DNA from: Rosettibacter firmus
GTDB lineage: Bacteria > Bacteroidota > Ignavibacteria > Ignavibacteriales > Melioribacteraceae
Direction of reading: 5' to 3'
NCBI RefSeq assembly: GCF_036860695.1
Contig: NZ_JAYKGJ010000001.1
Coordinates: forward strand, 868,001 to 932,000
DNA length: 64,000 nt
Shown in pieces: positions 38,001 to 46,087 of the stretch. Each line of letters starts with the position of its first letter. The stretch's first letter is position 1. The notes beneath the pieces were generated by a model, which was not told the origin of the DNA, did no database searches, and was given only the letters and a program-made list of their open reading frames with translations. A program made the position numbers and the translations under genes.

Positions 38001-38305
38001 ATTAATGATTTATAAATTCCATTATTGAAATCATAATTTCCTTGCAGAATTACTGCAAATTTTTGTGGTGCTAATTTTGTCCCACCAATAAATGGTACAA
38101 TATTATTATTTGAAGAAGTATAGTATTTGAATTTGTAACCAGTAAGATCAATAGTATCTGTTAACGATGTGTTAAAAATTTCTACAAACTCGCCATTTTG
38201 TTCTGAAGGATAAAACATCACTTCGCTAAATTTTAAAGGTGAATCGCTTTGAGATAAAATATATACTGGCAGGAATAATAAAAATAAAAAAGAGATACCT
38301 TTCAT
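32069..38305 (-). CDS. Giant exported lamin-tail/CARDB repeat protein with sorting-type C-terminus
   Basis: The product has 2078 residues. After a signal peptide (ending ILSQ) eight lamin-tail domains are recognisable by INEIMYxPxxxEPEWIEL and their DSV/LERK ends; between them are six CARDB-like immunoglobulin domains that begin YDLxI. The period is about 270 residues. The C-terminus (about 1980-2078) holds YPNPFSPDNDGYEDF, then LFDSQGRLVRTI and DDSGRPLRVGIYVLL, a FlgD-like and type IX-sorting-like module. The protein is therefore expected on the cell surface or secreted. Lamin-tail domains in bacteria often accompany nucleases or phosphatases, but no catalytic domain is visible here, so adhesion or matrix building is more likely. 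Confidence 0.87.
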   Translation of the reverse strand: MKGISFLFLLFLPVYILSQSDSPLKFSEVMFYPSEQNGEFVEIFNTSLTDTIDLTGYKFKYYTSSNNNIVPFIGGTKLAPQKFAVILQGNYDFNNGIYKSLIPTDVIILKISSNNFGSSGMANTTSRTINLINPAGQIVDSYTYSADNSSGISDEKIILNKDNSSNWQNSLRINGTPGFKNSVSPADYDLQIKFHKIEPLIPRAEDSLKITFIVLNKGRLVANNFSVNIFNDINYDSTEQAEENIFYQDFTELYSGDSLVIQKSIYVEVPTNYLFIASVNFLNDEVFTNNRAIANVTVLEKLALYNDIVINEIMYAPQNDEPEWIELYNRSNRKINLKNWKVGDNSTLTNISNNECLIQPGEYLILTRDSSIINFYSSVQRLILCSLPTLNNNGDVVVIKDIYNNAIDSVRYFPDWGGSGGKSLERKSVDLLSNEKNNWGTSVSKYRATPCKINSISEKDYDLSVISFLSKSNYAEVDKKLELNVIIKNNGRKVAENFEVELYKDLNLNGVVDEVLYDKTIITNLINNQEVQVTFLVNDVVYGNNQFILHINFANDEFDENNYKIFSINGVIINEEKNDLVVNEIMYAPISPEPEWIEIYNRSNKLINLKGYKVGDKTNSNVIIKEDKIIKPNEFYVVAKDSIITSLYDNIDNLIISNFPVLNNNEGVIVITDSLNRVIDSVSYKSNWGGKGGKSLERIDAELSSLDSSNWKSPINLKGTPGKKNSVTPFNYDIQILCDNVEQINSTVDDTTVLKFIIYNKGKNIANNFVLLLYEDVNCTSLINEMYLINRYEYAYLSPGDSMIFYFKTKEYNVGEKCLIAKVIFDEDEYDSNNIVYLKYNIQEKPPEYNDVVINEIMFAPDNDEPEWIELFNRSNRIINLKNWKVGDSITLSEITTNDYQLEPKEYLIISRESSINNFYSGIDNLLIANLPVFNNNGDNVVVKDSNYRTIDSMKYYSSWGTKSGISLERVNTDSSSISKNNWKNSISNFQATPGKINSVSPKNYDVEINFFGSITNFVELGENATLKCIVKNTGNQKAENVELLLFKDENKNGILDESYLDKKIIEIEPHNFIDIEFSVSKITEGNNNFILRANYSQDEYLENNIAYCMINGVIINVEKYDIVINEIMYAPDSPEPEWIELYNRSNKLINLMGYKIGNSKTKSIITNQELIFRPDSYIVVSRDSSIFSIYPEIQNVVVCSFPLLNNYADVIIISDSLNRTIDSVYYKSLWGDGNGNSLERIDYEKSSTDSTNWKSAFNRSTPCSINSVSKRNYDLAIINYDLEPAVPSINDNIKLILYVKNYGRYSADGILKIFKSESNLLIKQLTLPSIQADSSTAVIVDDVVTDFISKIKLEVTLENNLDDVLSNNTLDINIYPKYSPNSILINEIMYYPENGEPEWIEIFNASDYDIDLEGWSIKDVLKSSVQTKIKNGVITRKSFAVISKDSSIINYHKNIPSSLIVNPFANLNNDEDGVVIKDFYGFTIDSVYYDKSYGGLYGKSLERKSLSVSSIEKNNWGSSSDLELSTPGRINSIYRKVYDLILKNIFVEPQNPYAGEKVNIITRIFNNSLISALNFSVKIYYWNKNQYEFFDELSGNNLLPNDSLDLKSDKKLELSNDVKIFCKIIFNEDEDTLNNFLEKQIRIQSFPRSVMINEIMYNPFDDESEWIEIVNVSDASINLKEWMIADIFPEKTKSVITNKDDYLLPNEYAIITNDTSKFAFKIQAKIYQAKFGALNNSGDGIVIYDYNGRTIDSVFYNSNWGNQKGYSLERKSFSASTDSTNWFLSISKSGATPGLENSVIKILSYEKNSIVINEIMYEPGESNSEFIELFNTTDDTVQIGGMKLYVNNNKLNLVSHYFKLIPGAFFVVANDSSIFVNYELKDYENVFINKSLSLPNTGAKIILKDFYGAIIDSLNYMPDWHNRNFISVKNKSLERINPYLNSDDNTNWSTSVSNEGATPLKKNSLFTEILNNKSKVTIYPNPFSPDNDGYEDFTIINFDLPYKISQARIRLFDSQGRLVRTIKYNMPSASHNSFIYDGLDDSGRPLRVGIYVLLIEIISDNGVTEVIKTPLVIARKL
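34167..37396 (-). repeat. Tandem duplication of a two-LTD, two-CARDB unit inside the giant protein
   Basis: Two copies of about 1.6 kb lie in direct order (about 35763-37396 and 34167-35762). Each codes LTD-A, CARDB, LTD-B, CARDB. LTD-A copies share NDEPEWIEL and INLKNWKVGD; LTD-B copies share PEPEWIE-YNRSNKLINL and GYK. The CARDB after LTD-A shares NGVIIN and EK in both copies. The copies have diverged, so the duplication is not recent. Confidence 0.75.
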
Positions 38306-38429
38306 TATTTGTGTGAATTTATTAATGCCCTGCAGAAAAATAAAAAAATATTCTTGTTGAATGAATAAAAATTTTATGGCTGGTCTGTGCGGATAATATT
38401 TTGGTTATAATTTTTTATGGTATAGCGAG

Positions 38430-38482
38430 ATGGATAACACAAGATTTTTAGTAAATAAAAATCTATTATGAGTGTTATCCAT
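38430..38482 (-). terminator. Nested hairpin after gltD
   Basis: An outer pair of perfect 11-base arms (38430-38440 and 38472-38482) encloses an inner pair of perfect 9-base arms (38442-38450 and 38456-38464). It begins about 23 bases past the gltD stop on the same strand and lies before the giant gene. It is the best candidate for the end of the gltBD transcript, though it lacks a long T tract. Confidence 0.5.
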
Positions 38483-38504
38483 TTTAATAAATGAGTTGCT
38501 AGAT

Positions 38505-39935
38505 TTAGATATTTCGTAAATAATTATCAACTGCATCTGCTACTTTTCTACCATAACTTATAGCTCTAACAACAAGCGAAGCTCCAATGATAGAATCTCC
38601 AGTAGCAAAAAATTTCTTTACAGAAGTTTGATAGTTGTTGTCCACTACAATATTACCACGGTTATCAGTTTTTAAATTTAGATCTTTTACAAGACTTCCA
38701 TGTTCAACATGCAAAAATCCCATAGCGAGTAAAACAAGGTCTGCTTTAATTTTTATATTCGAATTTGGTATTTCTTCGAAACTAGCTCTACCATATTTAT
38801 CGGGTTCAGTCCACTTAAGTTCGCTAAAGGTTATTTCTTTTACATTTCCATTTTCGCCTTCAAAACATTTTGCAGATAGAGACCACAATCTTTCACATCC
38901 TTCTTCGTGAGAAGTAGAAGTAAACAGAATTTTAGGCCATGTTGGCCATAAATTATAAGGAGTTCTTGTTTCAGGTGGTTTAGGTAAAATTTCCACCTGT
39001 ACAATACTTTTTGCTCCCTGTCTTCTTGCAGTACCAACGCAATCCGAACCTGTATCACCACCGCCAATAACAACAACATGTTTATCTTTAGCACTTATAA
39101 TTTTATCCTCAGGGATATAATCTCCTGCATTAATTTTATTTTGCTGAGTTAAGTAATCCATTGCAAAATAAATTCCATTTAATTCTCTACCAGGTATATT
39201 TAAATCTCTTGGAATGGTTGCACCTGCTGCAATAACTATAGCATCAAAAGTACGGTTTAAGTAATTAGCTGAAATATCGACGCCAACATTAACTCCAGTT
39301 TCGAAGACAACACCTTCAGCTTTCATTTGTTCAAGTCTTCGATCAATAATCCATTTTTCTAATTTAAAGTCTGGAATTCCATATCTTAAAATACCTCCTA
39401 TTCTATCGCTTTTTTCAAAAACAATGACATCATGACCTTTTCGTGCCAGTTGTTGAGCAGCTGCAAGTCCAGCCGGACCAGAACCAATTACTGCAATTCT
39501 TTTACCTGTTTTAAAAGGAGCTACTTGAGGTTTAATCCATCCTTCTCGCCATCCTTTTTCCACAATTTGTAATTCAATATGTTTAATTGATACTGGTTTT
39601 TGATTTATTGATAATGTACAGGCATGTTCACATGGAGCAGGACATACTCTTCCAGTAAATTCAGGGAAATTTATAGTAGAATGAAGTAAATCTAATGCCC
39701 TTTTCCAGTGGTTCTTATAAACCATATCATTCCAGTCAGGAATTCTATTATTACATGGACATCCATAAGAATGACAATAAGGTATACTACAATCCATACA
39801 TCTTGCAGCTTGTAAAACTACTTTATCTTCTGGCAAAGGAATTTCAAATTCACGGAAATTTTTTATTCTTTCCTGAACAGGTAATTTTGATGGATTTTCT
39901 CTTTCGTATTCTAAAAATCCTGTTACCTTAGCCAT
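38505..39935 (-). CDS. gltD: Glutamate synthase (NADPH) small subunit
   Basis: The product is 476 residues from the ATG at 39933-39935, which has a perfect AGGAGG site seven bases upstream; the longer frame to 39983 adds 16 residues and is unlikely. The N-terminus carries the Cys clusters CMDCSIPYCHSYGCPC and CPAPCEHAC for two [4Fe-4S] centres. FAD and NAD(P) folds follow (GSGPAGLAAA near 170 and GGGDTGSDCVG near 295). The subunit passes electrons from NADPH to GltB, which converts 2-oxoglutarate and glutamine to two glutamates. The start overlaps the end of gltB by 8 bases, so both subunits are made together. Confidence 0.96.
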   Translation of the reverse strand: MAKVTGFLEYERENPSKLPVQERIKNFREFEIPLPEDKVVLQAARCMDCSIPYCHSYGCPCNNRIPDWNDMVYKNHWKRALDLLHSTINFPEFTGRVCPAPCEHACTLSINQKPVSIKHIELQIVEKGWREGWIKPQVAPFKTGKRIAVIGSGPAGLAAAQQLARKGHDVIVFEKSDRIGGILRYGIPDFKLEKWIIDRRLEQMKAEGVVFETGVNVGVDISANYLNRTFDAIVIAAGATIPRDLNIPGRELNGIYFAMDYLTQQNKINAGDYIPEDKIISAKDKHVVVIGGGDTGSDCVGTARRQGAKSIVQVEILPKPPETRTPYNLWPTWPKILFTSTSHEEGCERLWSLSAKCFEGENGNVKEITFSELKWTEPDKYGRASFEEIPNSNIKIKADLVLLAMGFLHVEHGSLVKDLNLKTDNRGNIVVDNNYQTSVKKFFATGDSIIGASLVVRAISYGRKVADAVDNYLRNI

Positions 39936-42900
39936 TATATACCTCCTCTGTTGCTGATACCGTTTCAACATCTGCATGTTCACTTAATTTCATTCTTTCA
40001 AGTGATTTACGATAATCGATTGGCATTACTTTAACAAACATAGGAAGACTCGATTCCCATTTTTCGAGAATCATTTTAGCTCTCGGACTATTGGTAAAGA
40101 AATAATGTTTCTCAATCATAGAACGAAGGAAGATTATATCCTGTTTATTCCAAACACTTTCAAGGTCAACCATATCGAGATTACATCTTGTATCAAACAT
40201 TTGATTCTCATCAAATACATATGCAATACCACCACTCATTCCTGCTGCAAAATTTTTACCGGTTGAACCTATACATACTACAACTCCGCCAGTCATATAC
40301 TCACATCCATGGTCACCAACTCCTTCAACGACAGCTTTAGCACCGCTATTTCTTACAGCAAATCTTTCACCTGCTTTACCATTAATATAGACTTCGCCAC
40401 CTGTAGCACCATACAAAGCAACATTACCACAAATTATATTTTCATGAGGAGTGAAACCAGCGTTTTCCGGTGGAACAATTATAATTCTTCCACCAGAAAT
40501 ACCTTTACCCATATAATCATTAACATCACCTTCAATTTTCATTGTAATTCCTGGAGCTAAAAATGCACCAAAACTTTGTCCTGCTGAACCTTTAAAATTA
40601 AGTTTAATAGTATCATCAGGTAATCCTTTAGCACCATATCTTTTAACTATTTCGCCACTAATTCTTGCACCAACAGTACGATGTATATTTCTTATTGGCA
40701 TTTCAATCTCAACAGGTTGTTGTTCTTCTAAAGCTGGTTTAATTAATTCCAATAATTGATCATCAAAAACTTCTACCTGATTAGGCACATTTACCATACA
40801 GCACTTTCCTGCAGTATCAACCATTGAGTTTAAGAGAGGATTTAAATCGAATTTTTTTGCTTTCCATAGTTCTGCTGGTGGATCAAATTCAAGAATTTCT
40901 GTATGACCAACCATTTCATCAATAGTTCTAAAACCTAACTCAGCCATAATTTCTCTTACATCCTGAGCAAGGAATTTAAAAAATCTTTCAATGTATTCTG
41001 GTTTACCAGAAAATCTTGAACGTAACAATGGATCCTGAGTTGCAACTCCAACTGAGCAGGTATTTTGATGACATTTTCTTAACATCACACAACCTATTGT
41101 TATAAGCACTGAAGTTGCAAAGCCAAATTCCTCTGCACCAAGTAAAGCAGCAATAACAACATCTCTACCAGTTTTCAATTGACCATCAACCTGAACACGT
41201 ATTTTATCTCTCAAATTATTATGAATCAATGTTTGATGAGTTTCTGCGAGTCCAATTTCCCATGGAATTCCTGTATGTTTAATTGAAGTCAAAGGGGAAG
41301 CACCAGTTCCACCTTCGTAACCCGAGATTAAAACAATATCTGCTTTAGCTTTGGCTACACCAGCTGCTACGGTTCCAACACCAGATTCAGATACTAGTTT
41401 CACAGAAACTTTAGCATTAGGATTAACGCATTTCAAATCATAAATTAATTGAGCCAGATCTTCAATCGAATAAATATCGTGATGTGGTGGAGGCGAAATT
41501 AATGTTACACCAGGTATTGTATGTCGTACTTTTGCAATTTCTGGTGTCACTTTATGACCTGGTAATTGTCCTCCTTCTCCTGGTTTAGCACCCTGAGCTA
41601 TTTTAATCTGTAATTCATCTGCACTTAATAGATATTCAGGAGTAACACCAAATCTTCCAGAAGCAACCTGTTTAACTTTAGATCTTGCTGTATCTCCGTT
41701 TTCATCAACTTTATTCCTTGACATATCTTCGCCACCTTCACCAGAATTACTTCTTGAACCCAATCTATTCATTGCAATTGCAATAGTTTCATGAGCTTCT
41801 TTACTTATAGAACCAAAAGACATTGCAGAGACTACAAATCTTTTAATTATACTTTCAATGGGTTCTACTTCTTCTATTGGAATTGGATTTCTTTTTTTGA
41901 ATTTGAGCATTCTTCGAATAGCAACAGGACTATTTTCACCTTCATTCACAATTTTAGTGTATTCTTTAAATACTTCGTAATCATTAGTTCTTGTAGCAAG
42001 TTGTAATTTTGAAATTGAATCATGATTCCAGAAATGTTTTTCACCACCCACTCTAATACTATATTCACCACCAGCTTCAAGTAAATTATCTGTAATTCCG
42101 TGTTCAGGATAACCTAAATTGTGTCTCATAATTGCTTCTTTTTGTATTTCATATAGACCAATACCACCAAGTCGAGAGATAGTTCCTGTAAAATATTTAT
42201 CAATTACTTCTTTACCAATTCCTATTGCTTCAAAAGTTTGAGCTGCAAAGTAACTATGAAGTGTAGATATACCAAGGCGACTCATTGTCTTAAGTAAGCC
42301 TTTTTTAACTGCAATTATATAAGAATCAATTGCTTCTTCTGGTTTTAAGTTTTGCTCAAGCAAATTATTTTCTGCAAGGTATCTAACTGTATTAAGTGCA
42401 AGATAAGGACAAATAGCATCTGCTCCATAACTTACAAGAAGAGCAAAGTTCATTACTTCTCTTACTTCGCCAGAATCAATAATAATACTTGTTTTTGTTC
42501 TCAATCCTTTCCTGATTAAATGATGATGTAAGCCTGCAACTGCAAGCAATGATGGTATTGGTACTTTATTTTCATCAACGTTTCTATCAGTCAAAATAAT
42601 TAAAGATGTCCCTTCATTAACAAGTTTTTCTGCTTCATTAAAAATAGATTCAAGTGCTTTTTCTAATGCATCATCTCCTGCATGTTTATCAAATAAAATA
42701 TCTATTTTGCCAACTTTTATAGAAGGATGATTAGACTGTTCAATTTTAATTAAATCGTCTGTAGTAAGAACGGGGTGAGAAAATTTAAAACCACGAAAGT
42801 TTATTGGAGATTCTTCCAATAAATTTCCTTCGCCGCCAGCAAAACTTTCTAAAGACATTACGAGTTCTTCTCTTAGAGGATCGATAGGTGGATTAGTAAC

Positions 42901-44490
42901 CTGAGCAAATCTTTGCTTGAAATAATAAAAAAGTAGATTTGGCTTATTAGATAATATAGCTAGTGGTGTATCGTTTCCCATCGCTCCAACAGCTTCTTGA
43001 CCTCTTGATGCCATTGGGGTTATTATTAATTTAAGTTCTTCATCAGTATATCCAAATATTTTTTGTTTTTTAATTAAAACATCTTCTTTTTCTTTTGGTG
43101 CCGATGATGGATTATATAATCCTCTTAGTGTAATTATATTATCTTTAATCCATCTTCTATATGGTTTTTGTCTTGATATTTTAGCTTTAATTTCTTTATC
43201 TGGCACAACTCGATTTTGTGCAAAATCAACCAAAAGCATTTTACCTGGAGATAATCGGCTTTTTTTAATTATATCTTCAGGAGACAGATCAAGCACACCG
43301 CTTTCAGATGCAAGTACAACAAGACCATTTCTTGTAATTGAGTAACGAGCAGGTCTTAATCCATTTCTATCTAAAATTCCTCCAAGAAATCTTGAATCAC
43401 AAAAGACGATTGCAGCCGGACCATCCCAGGGTTCCATTATTGATGAATGAAATTCATAAAAAGCACGTTTATCTTCACTCATCTGAATTTTAGGTCCATA
43501 TGCTTCTGGAACCATCATCATCATTGCATGAGGAAGTGAACGACCTGCAAGCACAAGTAATTCAAGTACGTTATCAAATATTGCTGAATCACTTCCTGAT
43601 TCAACTATAATTGGTTTTATTTTTTCAATATCATCTCCAAACAAATCAGATTTTAATAATGGCTCACGAGCTCTCATGCGATTAATATTACCACTGAGAG
43701 TATTTATTTCTCCATTGTGAGCAATAAATCTAAAAGGTTGTGCAAGATTCCATGTTGGTAATGTATTTGTACTATATCTCTGATGAACCACACCAAAACT
43801 TGAAACTAAATCTTCATCAGAAAGATCAGGATAATAAGTTGTAAGTTGACTTGCAGAAAGTAATCCTTTGTAAACTATTCTATTTGTAGATAAACTTGCA
43901 ATATAAAACTGGCTTGCATCTTCTTTAAGTGATTCAACTTCTTTTTCAACCAATCTTCTTATTACATAAAGTTTTCTTTCAAATGCATCTCTTGATACAT
44001 TGCCACGATGAATAAATAATTGATAAATCTGAGGTTCTGTTTTTCTTGCTAACTCTCCTATTATTGAATTATCGACGGGTACTTTTCTCCATCCTAAAAC
44101 ATCACATCCTTCTTCTATGGTAATTTTCTCAACAATTTCTTTACATTTATCAGAAATCTTTTTATCCACAGGAAGAAAAACCATTCCAGCAGCATAATCG
44201 CCAATATTAGGTAATTTTATATTAGTAACTTCTTTTCTAAAAAACTTATCTGGAATTTGAATCATTATTCCAGCACCATCGCCAGTTGATTTATCACCAC
44301 CTGTAGCACCTCTATGTTCTAAGTTAATAAGAACAGATATTGAATCAGTTACTATTTTGTGAGTTGGATTTCCATCAAGTTTAGCTACAAATCCAACACC
44401 ACAACTATCATGTTCAAATCTTGGATCATATAACCCATTAGCTATTAAACTACCATTAGCTTTTCTGATATTAAAATTGTTATTTCCCAT
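39928..44490 (-). CDS. gltB: Glutamate synthase large subunit
   Basis: The product is 1520 residues, the normal length. An N-terminal propeptide of about 29 residues precedes CGVGFVAKLDG, whose Cys30 is the expected glutaminase nucleophile after cleavage. The glutamine amidotransferase domain (30-430), central domain, FMN-binding synthase domain (about 820-1200, with GEGGEDMSRN and SGYEGGTGASPL, and the [3Fe-4S] Cys group CVMLRKCHQNTCSVG) and the C-terminal beta-helix (GXXG-rich, 1260-1500) are all present. Start choice: ATG at 44490 with AAGGAG eight bases before. Together with gltD it forms the GOGAT pathway of ammonium assimilation. The 489-base upstream region holds a perfect palindrome that may regulate it. 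Confidence 0.97.
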   Translation of the reverse strand: MGNNNFNIRKANGSLIANGLYDPRFEHDSCGVGFVAKLDGNPTHKIVTDSISVLINLEHRGATGGDKSTGDGAGIMIQIPDKFFRKEVTNIKLPNIGDYAAGMVFLPVDKKISDKCKEIVEKITIEEGCDVLGWRKVPVDNSIIGELARKTEPQIYQLFIHRGNVSRDAFERKLYVIRRLVEKEVESLKEDASQFYIASLSTNRIVYKGLLSASQLTTYYPDLSDEDLVSSFGVVHQRYSTNTLPTWNLAQPFRFIAHNGEINTLSGNINRMRAREPLLKSDLFGDDIEKIKPIIVESGSDSAIFDNVLELLVLAGRSLPHAMMMMVPEAYGPKIQMSEDKRAFYEFHSSIMEPWDGPAAIVFCDSRFLGGILDRNGLRPARYSITRNGLVVLASESGVLDLSPEDIIKKSRLSPGKMLLVDFAQNRVVPDKEIKAKISRQKPYRRWIKDNIITLRGLYNPSSAPKEKEDVLIKKQKIFGYTDEELKLIITPMASRGQEAVGAMGNDTPLAILSNKPNLLFYYFKQRFAQVTNPPIDPLREELVMSLESFAGGEGNLLEESPINFRGFKFSHPVLTTDDLIKIEQSNHPSIKVGKIDILFDKHAGDDALEKALESIFNEAEKLVNEGTSLIILTDRNVDENKVPIPSLLAVAGLHHHLIRKGLRTKTSIIIDSGEVREVMNFALLVSYGADAICPYLALNTVRYLAENNLLEQNLKPEEAIDSYIIAVKKGLLKTMSRLGISTLHSYFAAQTFEAIGIGKEVIDKYFTGTISRLGGIGLYEIQKEAIMRHNLGYPEHGITDNLLEAGGEYSIRVGGEKHFWNHDSISKLQLATRTNDYEVFKEYTKIVNEGENSPVAIRRMLKFKKRNPIPIEEVEPIESIIKRFVVSAMSFGSISKEAHETIAIAMNRLGSRSNSGEGGEDMSRNKVDENGDTARSKVKQVASGRFGVTPEYLLSADELQIKIAQGAKPGEGGQLPGHKVTPEIAKVRHTIPGVTLISPPPHHDIYSIEDLAQLIYDLKCVNPNAKVSVKLVSESGVGTVAAGVAKAKADIVLISGYEGGTGASPLTSIKHTGIPWEIGLAETHQTLIHNNLRDKIRVQVDGQLKTGRDVVIAALLGAEEFGFATSVLITIGCVMLRKCHQNTCSVGVATQDPLLRSRFSGKPEYIERFFKFLAQDVREIMAELGFRTIDEMVGHTEILEFDPPAELWKAKKFDLNPLLNSMVDTAGKCCMVNVPNQVEVFDDQLLELIKPALEEQQPVEIEMPIRNIHRTVGARISGEIVKRYGAKGLPDDTIKLNFKGSAGQSFGAFLAPGITMKIEGDVNDYMGKGISGGRIIIVPPENAGFTPHENIICGNVALYGATGGEVYINGKAGERFAVRNSGAKAVVEGVGDHGCEYMTGGVVVCIGSTGKNFAAGMSGGIAYVFDENQMFDTRCNLDMVDLESVWNKQDIIFLRSMIEKHYFFTNSPRAKMILEKWESSLPMFVKVMPIDYRKSLERMKLSEHADVETVSATEEVYNG

Positions 44491-44979
44491 TCTTACTCTC
44501 CTTTACTTCAATCATTAACAAATTAAATTGGTTCAATTAAGAAAGGTAGACTTAATGATGAAAATTAAATTTTACAGTTATGGATATGTATAATCAAATT
44601 CATTTTCAGAATATTAATTTTCACATTAACTCTAGGAATGTACCTACATAAAAGAAGTTTACTAATATATTTTTTATTTATGCTAAGATTCTTCATTTAT
44701 ATTATAAACAAAATTCATCTATTTTTAAAATTTATCTTAAATTTTTTAGCCCTTAGCAGCTTTTGGCATGCATTTGTAAAAGAAGTTATTCTTTTAGAAT
44801 AATCTTTTTAGGTTATAATTTTTTACAAATGTAAAAAATTATAATAGGAATTTCAATCCTTTTTTAATTTTTTTATTTGTTTCTTTAAGTTTATTCCATT
44901 GAAATTATTTAAATAAAATAACTGTATAAATTCAATATTACACCACTTTTTAGATATTCTAGTTTTACATAAGCGTTTA
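44491..44979. other. Non-coding region between gltB and the S9 peptidase gene
   Basis: No frame with coding character is visible in these 489 bases. The region must hold the gltBD promoter and probably the 3' end of the peptidase transcript. It contains the perfect 14-base-arm palindrome at 44813-44844 and a smaller 7-base-arm inverted repeat at 44786-44802. No riboswitch or tRNA could be recognised. Confidence 0.6.
44813..44844. promoter_or_regulatory. Perfect AT-rich palindrome upstream of gltBD
   Basis: Arms 44813-44826 and 44831-44844 are exact reverse complements (14 bases each) with a 4-base spacer AAAT. It lies 323 bases before the gltB start and 136 bases after the S9 peptidase stop. 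It may be an operator for a dimeric regulator of nitrogen assimilation or part of a terminator for the peptidase gene. The stem is almost pure A/T, which argues weakly against a strong terminator. Confidence 0.5.
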
Positions 44980-46056
44980 TTATCTATATGCTGCTTTATT
45001 AATATCCTGAATATTATTAATCTTTACAGATGGATTAAGATATTTATCTAAAAACTTATAAATCTTAACACGTATTTCTCTTGCAGTTTTTGTATCCATT
45101 CTATCAAATGAATGTCCACCCGATAAATTTTGAAATATTTCATACTCAAATTTTTTGTTTTCGGCTTTCAGTGATTTTATAAGATGTTCAACTTCTAAAA
45201 CATTAACATCTTCATCATTCGTATTAGTGTGAATCAAAAGTGGAGTTTGAAGTTTGTGAGCATTCCATGCAGGAGACCTTCTTTTATATTCATTTACATC
45301 TTCATCTGCTGTTTTTCCAATATGATAATCTGCAGAAAATAATTTTCTGTACTCATCGTCTTTATAGCCCATGCGAGCAATCAAATCGCTTACAGGCACT
45401 CCAGCAAAGCATACTTTATAATTTTCTGGATGATTAAATACACACATTAAAGCAATTAAACCTCCATGACTCCAACCAACAATTCCAACACGATTAGCAT
45501 CAACAAATTCATAATTATCAATCATAAATTGTCTACTTGCATCAACATCTTCAATTTCAAGTCCACCATAATCAATTTTTTCATAAAAAGATTTTCCATA
45601 ACCTGTACTACCACGATAATCAGCTGCAACAACAATATATTTCTGATACATTAATTCACGAATTATATGAGTATAATATGTAGTAAAATTTGCATGAACT
45701 CCACCATGAGGCAATACTATTAATGGATATTTTTTTGAATAATCAATTCCTTTTGGAATAAAAACATAAGCCCAGAATTTTACTGGATTGCCTGCTCCCT
45801 GAGCAGTTGGATTTTTTTCTTTTGCTAAAGGAGGACCCGTAAGATAAACTTTATCTATAAAAGCAACGTCACCCACTTTATGATACCAGAGTATGTCATC
45901 AATTTGTTTTTCTAATAAATCTAATCTATGATTAAAAATATCCTTAGATTTTTTTAATTCACTGATCTCTTTTTGTAGTAATTCAAAATTTTGTGAGAAG
46001 GTAATTGCAGGCAATAAAATAAATATTAAGGCTAAAAATCTTACGGAGCTTTTCAT
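44980..46056 (-). CDS. Exported prolyl-oligopeptidase-type (S9) peptidase
   Basis: A 358-residue alpha/beta hydrolase with a signal peptide (ending TFSQ) and a short coiled-coil N-terminus. The nucleophile Ser is in GWSHGGL, the acid is expected in HTNTNDEDV, and the His is in SGGHSFDRMD. ADYRGSTGYGKSFYEKI is typical of the S9 catalytic domain. The beta-propeller of full-length S9 enzymes is missing, so this is a catalytic domain only, like some acyl-aminoacyl peptidases or carbohydrate esterases. Likely role: hydrolysis of peptides or esters in the periplasm. It lies 31 bases downstream of cdsA on the same strand. Confidence 0.87.
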   Translation of the reverse strand: MKSSVRFLALIFILLPAITFSQNFELLQKEISELKKSKDIFNHRLDLLEKQIDDILWYHKVGDVAFIDKVYLTGPPLAKEKNPTAQGAGNPVKFWAYVFIPKGIDYSKKYPLIVLPHGGVHANFTTYYTHIIRELMYQKYIVVAADYRGSTGYGKSFYEKIDYGGLEIEDVDASRQFMIDNYEFVDANRVGIVGWSHGGLIALMCVFNHPENYKVCFAGVPVSDLIARMGYKDDEYRKLFSADYHIGKTADEDVNEYKRRSPAWNAHKLQTPLLIHTNTNDEDVNVLEVEHLIKSLKAENKKFEYEIFQNLSGGHSFDRMDTKTAREIRVKIYKFLDKYLNPSVKINNIQDINKAAYR

Positions 46057-46087
46057 TTTTAAATCCTAATATTTAATAAATTTTATT

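Noticed and set aside
40309-40560. 83-codon frame antisense to gltB, and similar frames at 41791-42006, 33207-33563 and 38635-38910
   Set aside because: All are shadows of well-supported genes on the other strand.
44786-44802. 7-base-arm hairpin followed by a short T run upstream of gltB
   Set aside because: Stem is weak and A/T only; not enough to call a terminator or attenuator.
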